Shown: positions 1 through 5,778, counted from the first letter of the stretch. The stretch: 5,944 nucleotides of DNA from Candidatus Bathyarchaeota archaeon (GCA_023131555.1 JAGLZJ010000058.1:1-5944), one strand, 5' to 3'. A program made the numbers and translations. The notes: generated by a model not told the origin, from the sequence alone.

Positions 1-1244
1 TTAGCCTTTCTCTTCCCCCCTGCGACAAAGACTACCTCTTCCTCATTCAGTCTGAATCCCTCAGACAAACCCGCAGCCATTCGGGGGTTCTCTTCGAATA
101 TGATCCTTAGGAAGGGCAGGACATCTCTCTGAGAGGCACCTGAGGACATATGTAGGCGCCTTCCGATTTTTCTCCCTATGTCCTTCTTCATTTTTCTTAC
201 ACCTCGCGTGGTTGAAAGCATCCTCATCCGTTGAGGGAATCGGAATGGAATCCATCCTGAAGACTTCGACTTCTCTCTTGCCATTGCCACGCCAGCTGTC
301 ATGTGGTCAATCATGTATGGCAGCAGCTTCCAGTTTCGGGTTCGCCTTATTCTCGCCCGATAGGTGTCAGCAGATGCCAAGGCAGCCATCGCCTTCGACA
401 GATCGCTGGCAGCGTTGAGGTGATGGGGGGCATTTTCGTAGATCCATTCAAAGAACATGTCCAGATCTACATCTGCAGCCTCTATGCTCCTTCTAGCTGT
501 TTCACAGTTTTTGCCATATACTGTCTGACGTAGAACTGAGAAGATTATCTCTTTACGATCTCTGTGAGCAAGCCAGGATACATCGTCATACGTCAGCTTC
601 GTCTTTCCCTGAGCAAGCGCCTGCAGATCATTGACTGCAGCCCGAACGTCTCCTTGATTTCGGTTTACAATGAATTTCAGAGCCTCCTCCTCTGCAGCAA
701 TCTCTTCCTGTAAAACGATCTTTTTCAAGTGCTTCAACACTTCACGGGCAGGGGGTTTCTTGAACTCAAGAATCAAGATCTGTTTCTTGTTTCTGAAAGC
801 AGCGAATCTTCGGTCCCAGAAGTTGTTGGCTGTTAGGACGATTGGGACGCGAGTGTCTTTGATTATCCTTGTGATGGCTGGAATGGCTCCTCTATCAACG
901 GTTCCGTGGACTCCATCCATTTCATCAAGAAGTATTATCCGCTTCTTACCGAAGAAACCACTGTATTGAGAAGCTAAGCCAGCAAATCTGCGAATCTTCT
1001 CTTCCGTTCTATAGTCGCTTGCGTTCTTCTCTACTAGTTCAAACCCGAAGTCGCTGGCTGAACACTCAACAGTGACAGTTTTGCCTACTCCCGGCGGTCC
1101 ATGCAGGAAAGTAGCTCTCTGCGCCGGAATCCCAGTTTTCCATAATCCCAACCATTGGACGAACTTCGCTCGCACCTCTTCGTTTCCTACAACGTCTTTC
1201 AGAGACTGAGGCTTATACTTCGAGGTCCAAGCAGCAGTGTCCAT
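1..1244 (-). CDS. rfcL: Replication factor C large subunit, C-terminus cut by the left window edge
   Basis: This gene encodes the large subunit of the archaeal clamp loader, an AAA+ ATPase that works with RfcS to open the PCNA ring and load it on primer-template DNA. The minus-strand frame from the ATG at 1244 is open through base 1, giving 414 complete codons and no stop, so the protein continues outside the window; archaeal RfcL is usually somewhat longer and often ends in a PCNA-binding motif, which is not visible here. Residues 49-56 are the Walker A GPPGVGKT, 104-110 the Walker B ILLDEMD, 134-141 the sensor 1 strand PIVLTANN and 198-208 the sensor 2 GDVRAAVNDLQ. The SRC arginine-finger motif of small subunits is absent, as expected for the large subunit. 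The C-terminal part (about 300-414) matches the conserved RfcL region (MTAGVAMA, WIPFRFPQ, LPFLRIIFEENP). The start lies 6 bases after the rfcS stop, so the two are probably one operon. Confidence 0.95.
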   Translation of the reverse strand, partial: MDTAAWTSKYKPQSLKDVVGNEEVRAKFVQWLGLWKTGIPAQRATFLHGPPGVGKTVTVECSASDFGFELVEKNASDYRTEEKIRRFAGLASQYSGFFGKKRIILLDEMDGVHGTVDRGAIPAITRIIKDTRVPIVLTANNFWDRRFAAFRNKKQILILEFKKPPAREVLKHLKKIVLQEEIAAEEEALKFIVNRNQGDVRAAVNDLQALAQGKTKLTYDDVSWLAHRDRKEIIFSVLRQTVYGKNCETARRSIEAADVDLDMFFEWIYENAPHHLNAASDLSKAMAALASADTYRARIRRTRNWKLLPYMIDHMTAGVAMAREKSKSSGWIPFRFPQRMRMLSTTRGVRKMKKDIGRKIGRRLHMSSGASQRDVLPFLRIIFEENPRMAAGLSEGFRLNEEEVVFVAGGKRKA

Positions 1245-1250
1245 TGCGGT

Positions 1251-2219
1251 TTAGTCGCCTTTCATCTTGTAGCCTGCTTCTGCCAGTTTGGCTAGAAGAG
1301 CGCTGAGTTGCACTTCTTCATTCCCCCCCTCGACGAGTCTGAAGTCCACTTCTCCGATAGCGTCAGCCAGCTTAATCTTCCATTGTTCAGGAATGTCTAG
1401 CTTGAAAAGATCTCTGTGAATCTGTTTAATGATGTCGCTGCCAGCAACGCCATATTTGATTATCATTTCTCTGAGCTGCTTTCTTGCTTCTATGAAGTTG
1501 CCTTGTATCGCTGTCGCAATCATGGCGTGGACATCCACGGGGTTCGCTCGTCCTGCTACTGAATACACCGTTTCTGCTGTTACGGGTTTTCCGAGTGAGG
1601 CGGCTGCCTGTAGGGAGTTGATGCTCTTACGCAGGTCCCCTCCGCAAACGCCGTATAGGGCATCTGCACCATCATCCCTCAGCTCCACGGCTTCGGCTTC
1701 AGCGACGTGTCTAAGATGTGCGGCTTGGTCTTCGCGTTTCAGGTATCTGAAACGAAAGGGGGCGCAACGGCTCTGAATTGGTTCAAGGATTCTGCCGCTG
1801 TAGTTCGCGATCAGTATGAATCTACATGTCACTGTGTATTTTTCCATTGTTCTCCTCAGTGCCTGTTGGGCATCTCTGGTCATGTTGTCTGCTTCATCCA
1901 GAATGAGAATCTTGAAGGGGATTTCTCCGAGTGTACGAACGCGTGCAAAAGACTTCACTTTCTCTCGAACAACATTGATTCCGCGTTCGTCGCTTGCATT
2001 CAACTCCATTAGATGTTCTCTGTAGGCCGCTCCATAAAGATCGCGAGCCATGCAGAGGGCCGCTGTCGTCTTCCCGGTTCCTGGTGGGCCTGCAAAGATG
2101 CAGTGTGGGACGTTCTGGGATTTGACAAAGCTTTCTAAACGTGCCACGATCTCTTTCTGGTTAACCATCTCACTCAGTGATTTTGGGCGGTATTTCTCGA
2201 CCCACATCTCAAAATCCAT
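1251..2219 (-). CDS. rfcS: Replication factor C small subunit
   Basis: This complete 322-residue protein is the small subunit of the archaeal clamp loader, present in several copies in the RFC pentamer, and of normal family length. Residues 44-52 are the Walker A GPPGTGKTT, 104-111 the Walker B ILILDEAD, 134-141 the sensor 1 segment FILIANYS, 150-152 the SRC motif that supplies the arginine finger to the neighbouring subunit, and 193-204 the sensor 2 GGDLRKSINSLQ with R197. The N-terminus (EKYRPKSLSEMV) is the typical RFC box. The remaining C-terminal part (about 235-320) corresponds to the Rep_fac_C collar domain that holds the pentamer together. The ATG at 2219 has an AGGAGT Shine-Dalgarno sequence 7 bases upstream and a TATA box about 45 bases upstream. 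rfcL follows after 6 bases. No defect is visible. Confidence 0.98.
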   Translation of the reverse strand: MDFEMWVEKYRPKSLSEMVNQKEIVARLESFVKSQNVPHCIFAGPPGTGKTTAALCMARDLYGAAYREHLMELNASDERGINVVREKVKSFARVRTLGEIPFKILILDEADNMTRDAQQALRRTMEKYTVTCRFILIANYSGRILEPIQSRCAPFRFRYLKREDQAAHLRHVAEAEAVELRDDGADALYGVCGGDLRKSINSLQAAASLGKPVTAETVYSVAGRANPVDVHAMIATAIQGNFIEARKQLREMIIKYGVAGSDIIKQIHRDLFKLDIPEQWKIKLADAIGEVDFRLVEGGNEEVQLSALLAKLAEAGYKMKGD

Positions 2220-2226
2220 TTGAGCA

Positions 2227-2232
2227 ACTCCT
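2227..2232 (-). promoter_or_regulatory. Shine-Dalgarno site of rfcS
   Basis: On the minus strand the sequence reads AGGAGT, 7 bases before the ATG at 2219. It complements the archaeal 16S rRNA 3' end and fixes the rfcS start. Confidence 0.75.
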
Positions 2233-2260
2233 ATTAAGGCTCTTTAGTGGGCGTGTGGGC

Positions 2261-2269
2261 ATAAATAAA
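2261..2269 (-). promoter_or_regulatory. TATA box of the rfcS-rfcL operon
   Basis: The minus strand reads TTTATTTAT, a good archaeal TATA box. Placing transcription start about 26 bases downstream of its centre gives a start near 2239 and a leader of about 20 nt that still contains the AGGAGT ribosome site. Confidence 0.7.
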
Positions 2270-2297
2270 CAGTTCCAATCTCTCAAAGCAAGTTCCC

Positions 2298-2305
2298 ATA
2301 TATTT
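2298..2305 (+). promoter_or_regulatory. Candidate TATA box for the cohesin/dockerin operon
   Basis: ATATATTT lies 59 bases before the ATG at 2364, which would give transcription start near 2328 and a leader of about 36 nt. Other A/T-rich stretches (GAATAAAT at 2321-2328 and ACTTTAAT at 2343-2350) are weaker alternatives. The 144-base gap 2220-2363 therefore carries divergent promoters for the rfc operon and the surface-protein cluster. Confidence 0.45.
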
Positions 2306-2363
2306 CGAGCCATCCAAAACGAATAAATGTCCGCCCAAAATTACTTTAATGATGTAGAGCGGA

Positions 2364-3770
2364 ATGAAAACCTCAACCGCGTTCTTTGGATTACTCGCTT
2401 TTATAGTGCTTTTTTCCTCGGGATACGGATTACCCTCTGCGTTTCTCAACGCAGAATCGGCTTCATCGCGATCTGTGGCAGCTATGTCCCTTCCAATAGT
2501 GCGGGTTGTCCCATCAAATGTAACTGATTCTTCCCTTTCGCCCTCGAGCAATTTCACGGTGAAGGTAGAGATCTACAACATAACAGGCCTCTTCGGTCTT
2601 GAAATTCAATTGAGCTGGAATGCTTCGTTGCTGAATTACACAAGCCACATCGTTAAGATTCCAGTTGAAACCTACCCTGACGGGGTCTTACACAGCCCCT
2701 CCTTTCAAGTTGTGAATGAAGTAAATATTACTGGCGGAACCTACCTTGCAGTCTTTGCTTCATTAGGAGGAAGCACACCATCATTCAACGGGACCGGAAC
2801 AGTTTTTGAAATGAACTTCACCGTGTTAGATTATGGGGCATGTCCTCTGCAAATTGAGCACAGCGCTCTCTCAACCCGCAAAGGGCAACCAATCAGTCAC
2901 ACAGTGGAACACGGGTTATTCAGCAACTTGCTCTACGACGTTGCCGTTATTGACGTCGTCCCATCTCAATACACCGCTTTCATTGGAGACGTCCTCAACA
3001 TCACAGTTACAGTGGTGAACAATGGGACATCAAGACCCGAATTCTTCAACGTCACAGTGTACTATGACTCAGTCTCCATTGAGACTCAAGAAATGGTGGA
3101 CTTAGCCCCAAGCGGAGAGGAAACGATGATATTTTCTTGGAACACAAGCGACGTTCCCCCCGGCTCCTATCTCCTTTCCGCCAACGCCTCCATAGTGCCC
3201 GAGGAAACCTCAACTGAAAACAACGGATATGAGGATGGTGAAGTCACGCTGACTGTCGAACCGATACATGATATCGCAGTCTTAGCGCTGGCTCCCCTCA
3301 AAACTGTGGCCTTCAAAGGATTCTGTTTCCACATCAACGTCACTTTAAAGAATGAAGGCACATTCTTCGAAACGTTCAATCTAACCCTACGAGCTAACAC
3401 CATCGTTATCAACGAGACGCAGGTGAATCTCTTCCAAGACGAGGAAACCACGGTGACCTTTACATGGGAACTCGAGGATGCAACAGAATACGACCCATAC
3501 ATCCTGAACGTGACTGCAAATTCAGTCTCTGGCGAAAACGATACCCTTGACAACACTCTTGAGTACTCAGGTTTGAAGGTGGTGCATCCGAGCGATTTCG
3601 ACGCAGACATGGATGTGGACATCTTCGACATCGTCCTGATTACCTACGTCTACGGTTCACAGAAAGGTGACGGCAGATATGAGAACAACTTCGACGTAAA
3701 CTGCGACGGTGAAATCAACATCTTTGACATCGTGATTATGGTACCATACTATGGATATGAAGCACCTTGA
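2364..3770 (+). CDS. Secreted multidomain protein: cohesin-like, two CARDB-like domains, C-terminal dockerin
   Basis: This is a 468-residue exported protein. Residues 1-30 look like a Sec signal peptide (MKTSTAFFG, a hydrophobic core, then PSAFLNA). Residues about 44-187 resemble a cohesin domain, with the typical strand FGLEIQLSWNASLLNY. Two CARDB-like Ig domains follow at about 191-297 and 301-407; each opens with DVAV/DIAV, then a strand such as LNITVTVVNNGT or FHINVTLKNEGT. Residues 411-466 form a dockerin with two calcium loops. There are 18 N-glycosylation sequons (for example N52, N72, N121, N212, N325, N392), fitting an exposed, S-layer-like location. No C-terminal membrane anchor or catalytic domain is seen, so a scaffolding or adhesion role is the inference, with the dockerin as attachment point. 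The stop overlaps the possible TTG start of the next gene. The ATG lacks a strong SD, but the signal peptide directly after it supports this start. Confidence 0.9.
   Translation: MKTSTAFFGLLAFIVLFSSGYGLPSAFLNAESASSRSVAAMSLPIVRVVPSNVTDSSLSPSSNFTVKVEIYNITGLFGLEIQLSWNASLLNYTSHIVKIPVETYPDGVLHSPSFQVVNEVNITGGTYLAVFASLGGSTPSFNGTGTVFEMNFTVLDYGACPLQIEHSALSTRKGQPISHTVEHGLFSNLLYDVAVIDVVPSQYTAFIGDVLNITVTVVNNGTSRPEFFNVTVYYDSVSIETQEMVDLAPSGEETMIFSWNTSDVPPGSYLLSANASIVPEETSTENNGYEDGEVTLTVEPIHDIAVLALAPLKTVAFKGFCFHINVTLKNEGTFFETFNLTLRANTIVINETQVNLFQDEETTVTFTWELEDATEYDPYILNVTANSVSGENDTLDNTLEYSGLKVVHPSDFDADMDVDIFDIVLITYVYGSQKGDGRYENNFDVNCDGEINIFDIVIMVPYYGYEAP
3594..3734 (+). repeat. Duplicated dockerin calcium-binding repeats (within the CDS)
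   Basis: Two F-hand-like loops lie 33 residues apart at the C-terminus of the cohesin/CARDB protein. Loop 1 has D411, D413, D415, D417, D419 and D422; loop 2 has D444, N446, D448, G449, E450, N452 and D455. Both match the dockerin spacing of calcium ligands at positions 1, 3, 5, 7, 9 and 12, and both run into the identical helix start IFDIV. Loop 1 has Met416 where the usual Gly stands at position 6. The DNA of the two copies is also similar around the IFDIV codons, consistent with internal duplication. Confidence 0.85.
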
Positions 3771-4327
3771 AGACGTCTCGTGGGACTCGCTTACTGAGAT
3801 CCAGAACGCCCCGAAGAAAGAGAATGTGGCGGCTGCTGTTTGCCTCAATAATCATCGCAGTAATTGTGTTTGCTGTAATTCACACATTTCTAAGTAACGC
3901 GGTAACCTCCGCTCTGAAAAGGTCTTTAGGAACTCTCAGTCTCCTGTCCGTCACTTACCCCGTAGCCAATCTCTCGTCTCCAGAACCATTTGTGGAAATA
4001 AACATAACTTTCACCTTAACGAATCCCACAGACTACCCTGTAACCGTTGAGGCCATCCGTATTACCTTCTCCGTTGACAGGCAGGAGATAGGGACAATAG
4101 ATGTCCAGTTGGATGAAGAAGTGCAAGCAGGGGAATCCGCTGTCTTCTTCTTCGTTCAGACTCTGGATGAAGATAATGTCCTGCAAAGCTTAATGAACCC
4201 CACTTTCACGCTGAGTGGAGATGGCATAGTAAAAGGGTCGACACACTACTTCTATTTTCGAACCAGTTCGACTAGGATCGTGGCTTTCTCAAAAACAGTC
4301 CCTGGAGCCCTTGAAGCCAAGTCTTAA
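3767..4327 (+). CDS. Membrane-anchored protein with LEA14/CARDB-like beta-sandwich domain
   Basis: This is a 186-residue protein if it starts at the TTG at 3767, which overlaps the preceding stop by four bases (TTGA). An in-frame ATG at 3824 (Met20) gives an alternative 167-residue form; neither start has a convincing Shine-Dalgarno site. Residues 2-19 are strongly basic and are followed by one hydrophobic helix at about 21-42, so the C-terminal part should face outside the cell. Residues about 54-175 look like a water-stress/LEA_2-type or CARDB-like sandwich: LSVTYPVANL, then VEINITFTLTNPTDYPVTVEAIRITFSV written as alternating strands with the family-typical NPTDYPV turn. Two sequons are visible (N69, N79). 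Its position between two cohesin-bearing genes suggests a part in the same surface assembly. The molecular role is not known; the fold assignment is moderately sure. Confidence 0.8.
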   Translation: MKTSRGTRLLRSRTPRRKRMWRLLFASIIIAVIVFAVIHTFLSNAVTSALKRSLGTLSLLSVTYPVANLSSPEPFVEINITFTLTNPTDYPVTVEAIRITFSVDRQEIGTIDVQLDEEVQAGESAVFFFVQTLDEDNVLQSLMNPTFTLSGDGIVKGSTHYFYFRTSSTRIVAFSKTVPGALEAKS

Positions 4328-4332
4328 ATAAA
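4323..4332 (+). promoter_or_regulatory. Possible internal TATA box before the third cluster gene
   Basis: CTTAAATAAA overlaps the stop codon of the preceding gene. A start of transcription about 26 bases downstream would fall near 4354, beyond the GTG at 4333. If used, this promoter would favour the later in-frame TTG at 4405. It may equally be a chance A/T-rich stop region. Confidence 0.25.
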
Positions 4333-4923
4333 GTGCCACCAATCCCCATCACGGCGCGCGCGCCTCCAGGAAAAAAAGGAGGGAGCCAAGAAACGCTAGA
4401 TCTGTTGAAGTTGAAAAGCGTAGCAGTGTTAGGTCTCTTTGTGCTTGTCATGGCCAGTGCATCTTTTTACACCAACTATAGAAGTGCTCAAGTGAACGCA
4501 GAGGCGGAGTCGGGAATTCCCGAACCCGAATGCACAATATACTTTGATCCCGATATACTCGAAGTAGGAGTCGGTGACACCTTTTCGGTTACGGTTCTGG
4601 TGGACGATGTTAAAAACCTATGGGGTTACGAAGTCGGCTTGAAATTCAATCGAGCGGTCATCGAATACGTGGGAGCTAAATCTCCATCTTGGAGATTCGT
4701 TTCTGGTCGAATCGAATACATATTCTGGGCTGCTGGAGCAGCACCTCAACATGGAAACGTGGAACTCGTAGAATTCACTTTCAAAGCAAAGAGTGAGGGT
4801 GCCTCAGAACTCAGCTTCTATCTACACAACCTCGCGACACTGAAATACTATCAGGCAGCCAAGGACTTAGCAGGCTGGCCAATTGCTCACAGTGTATCTG
4901 AAGGCTTAGTTGCAGTCTCCTAG
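4333..4923 (+). CDS. Membrane-anchored single-cohesin protein
   Basis: This is a 196-residue protein from the GTG at 4333. An in-frame TTG at 4405 would give 172 residues and place the hydrophobic helix directly at the N-terminus. A basic, Pro/Gly-rich head (residues 1-28) precedes one membrane helix at about 29-47. After a short linker, residues about 67-196 resemble a cohesin domain: TIYFDPDILEVGVGDTFSVTVLVDDVKNLWGYEVGLKFN, split here by strands, then IEYIFWAAGA, VELVEFTFKAKSEG and the closing VSEGLVAVS. This is the classical order of a cohesin and fits its usual length. It has no dockerin, no enzyme domain and no N-glycosylation sequon, unlike the first gene of the cluster. The likely role is to hold dockerin-bearing proteins, such as the first gene product, at the membrane surface. 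That partner is inferred from adjacency only. Confidence 0.87.
   Translation: MPPIPITARAPPGKKGGSQETLDLLKLKSVAVLGLFVLVMASASFYTNYRSAQVNAEAESGIPEPECTIYFDPDILEVGVGDTFSVTVLVDDVKNLWGYEVGLKFNRAVIEYVGAKSPSWRFVSGRIEYIFWAAGAAPQHGNVELVEFTFKAKSEGASELSFYLHNLATLKYYQAAKDLAGWPIAHSVSEGLVAVS
4353..4385 (+). promoter_or_regulatory. GC palindrome and Shine-Dalgarno-like hairpin in the start region of the cohesin gene
   Basis: GGCGCGCGCGCC (4353-4364) is a perfect 12-base palindrome. CCTCC at 4363-4367 can pair with GGAGG at 4378-4382 across an A-rich 10-base loop. The second arm is part of a strong Shine-Dalgarno-like GGAGGG (4378-4383), but the next plausible in-frame start (TTG 4405) is 21 bases away. These bases are coding if the GTG at 4333 is used. 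Confidence 0.3.
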
Positions 4924-4988
4924 TGGACCCCACTAGAGGAGAAACCCTGGTACGCTTCTTCTTTTTTTTCCCTTTTTTCCATTTCTTC
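4920..4988 (+). terminator. Terminator of the cohesin/dockerin operon
   Basis: A perfect 7-bp inverted repeat CTAGTGG/CCACTAG (4920-4926 and 4930-4936) with a 3-base loop covers the stop codon. It is followed by a long pyrimidine tract (about 4955-4988) containing runs of eight and six T. T-rich tracts of this kind stop archaeal RNA polymerase. Confidence 0.7.
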
Positions 4989-5180
4989 AGGACGCCGATA
5001 TCTAACAATACATGAAACAGAATTTTATCCAAGTAGAGAACACGAATCGACTATTACATCAGACTTCCGTCGAGGTCTCTTCTTGCCACGCGATTGCACG
5101 GGTGTACTGGATCTAACCGTCATAAAAAGAGGGGCCCCTTATTGGGATCGTGGGCTTCGGCTCAGTTTCGGGTTTCCGTT
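4989..5180. other. Convergent intergenic stretch without a supported gene
   Basis: This spacer lies between two convergent genes. I see no coding signal in it. It contains an A/T-rich TATA-like AATTTTAT (5031-5038), the palindrome AGGGGCCCCT (5130-5139), and a UUCG-capped hairpin on the plus strand (5151-5164: stem TGGGC/GCTCA with one G-U pair). These could belong to terminators or a short RNA. No tRNA or known RNA consensus was recognised. Confidence 0.5.
5124..5139 (-). terminator. Candidate terminator of the 5181-5690 gene
   Basis: Read on the minus strand, the palindrome AGGGGCCCCT is followed by C and five T, about 40-55 bases after the stop codon. The palindrome has no spare loop bases, so the T run rather than the hairpin may be the working part. 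Confidence 0.35.
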
Positions 5181-5690
5181 TTAGGGCTTCTCGATCACTG
5201 TTCTCGTCAAGACCACTATCTTCGTCACTTTTGCCTCGTCAAGATCCACCCATACAGTCGCGTGGCTTGTTTCATCCTTCTCTAGCAATACGACCGCATC
5301 TGTTGCCCTTGCCTTAACACTGCCATCTCCTTCTACTACGGCTTTGAAGATTGGCCTTACTTCTATGATGTTGTATCCATCATCGAGTAGGTCCTGAACG
5401 TCTTCATCTCCTTTCGCTATGTCAGTCACGTTTTCCTTAAACTCGTCGCTAACTTCGACAAGCCTGTGACAACGCTGTTCACGTTTCATCCTTTGCCAGC
5501 CGTTCGTTCCAGCCATCATTCTCCTGCCGAACCACCGTGCACAACCATCGTTTGCGCCTGCACGTGCGCGCTCTTCATTGTCAGCCGAATACGCAGTCAT
5601 CACAATGCTACCCATGATTGCCGCGACAGCCACTACGGATAACAAGACTACAGCTTTTCTTCTGTCTATATCCATCACATCTTCAATCAT
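5181..5690 (-). CDS. Small membrane-anchored or secreted protein of unknown function
   Basis: This is a 169-residue protein. After a short N-terminus, residues 12-33 form one hydrophobic helix (a signal anchor or signal peptide ending near AYSA). A charged low-complexity stretch with Cys50, Cys74 and many Arg/Met/Gly follows to about 76. The conserved-looking domain is about 77-169: VSDEFKENVTDIAKGDEDVQ, then DLLDDGYNIIEVRPIF, VVLLEKDE, TVWVDLDEAKVTKIVVLTRT. From memory, similar C-terminal domains occur in uncharacterised archaeal proteins with the same closing VTKIVVLTRTVIEK pattern; the helix-then-sheet arrangement is loosely PepSY-like, which I hold with low confidence. The start at 5690 is supported by AGGAGG 14 bases upstream, though an in-frame ATG at 5675 (Met6) directly before the basic DRRK is possible. 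It converges on the cohesin operon and is probably transcribed alone. Confidence 0.85.
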   Translation of the reverse strand: MIEDVMDIDRRKAVVLLSVVAVAAIMGSIVMTAYSADNEERARAGANDGCARWFGRRMMAGTNGWQRMKREQRCHRLVEVSDEFKENVTDIAKGDEDVQDLLDDGYNIIEVRPIFKAVVEGDGSVKARATDAVVLLEKDETSHATVWVDLDEAKVTKIVVLTRTVIEKP

Positions 5691-5693
5691 TGT

Positions 5694-5710
5694 AGGCGTC
5701 TACGCCTCCT
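5694..5710 (-). promoter_or_regulatory. Shine-Dalgarno site overlapped by a small hairpin
   Basis: The minus strand carries AGGAGG (5710-5705), and its last three bases are part of a perfect 6-bp inverted repeat AGGCGT/ACGCCT with a 2-base gap (5707-5694). The plain spacing from AGGAGG to the ATG at 5690 is a long 14 bases; folding the hairpin would shorten the distance or hide part of the site. Confidence 0.45.
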
Positions 5711-5727
5711 GCTCATCTAACCTATGG

Positions 5728-5737
5728 AAATTATTAA
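5728..5737 (-). promoter_or_regulatory. TATA box of the 5181-5690 gene
   Basis: The minus strand reads TTAATAATTT. Transcription would start near 5707, giving a very short leader that begins at the ribosome site. Confidence 0.5.
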
Positions 5738-5769
5738 GGGGATTTCAGAATTACACCAGAATCTGTACC

Positions 5770-5778
5770 AAATTATAC
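5770..5778 (+). promoter_or_regulatory. Candidate plus-strand TATA box
   Basis: AAATTATAC lies about 26 bases before a predicted transcription start near 5800, at the edge of the GC-richer block that fills the rest of the window. Together with the minus-strand TATA at 5728-5737 it makes a second divergent promoter region. Confidence 0.4.

Noticed and set aside
61..969. Open frames inside 61-255 (minus) and 212-969 (plus)
   Set aside because: They are shadows of rfcL, whose minus-strand frame is continuous from 1244 to 1 and has all RFC motifs. No frameshift is needed; the gene simply lacks its stop within the window.
1429..2025. Plus-strand open frames opposite rfcS
   Set aside because: They are antisense to a fully conserved rfcS and show no domain or start signals of their own.
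2234..2557. Minus-strand open frame of 107 residues overlapping the divergent promoter and the signal peptide
   Set aside because: It overlaps the well-supported secreted protein and the promoters of both operons, and its sequence shows no recognisable domain.
3167..3848. Minus-strand open frames opposite the cohesin/CARDB/dockerin gene
   Set aside because: They are Ser/Val-rich antisense translations of a well-supported beta-sandwich gene.
3751..3900. Alternative frame starting at ATG 3751 or 3757 after the dockerin
   Set aside because: It gives fewer than 50 residues without a domain and overlaps the coding frame with a clear membrane helix.
4811..5032. Lysine-rich 73-residue minus-strand open frame
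   Set aside because: The lysine run is the complement of the terminator pyrimidine tract; it also overlaps the end of the cohesin gene.
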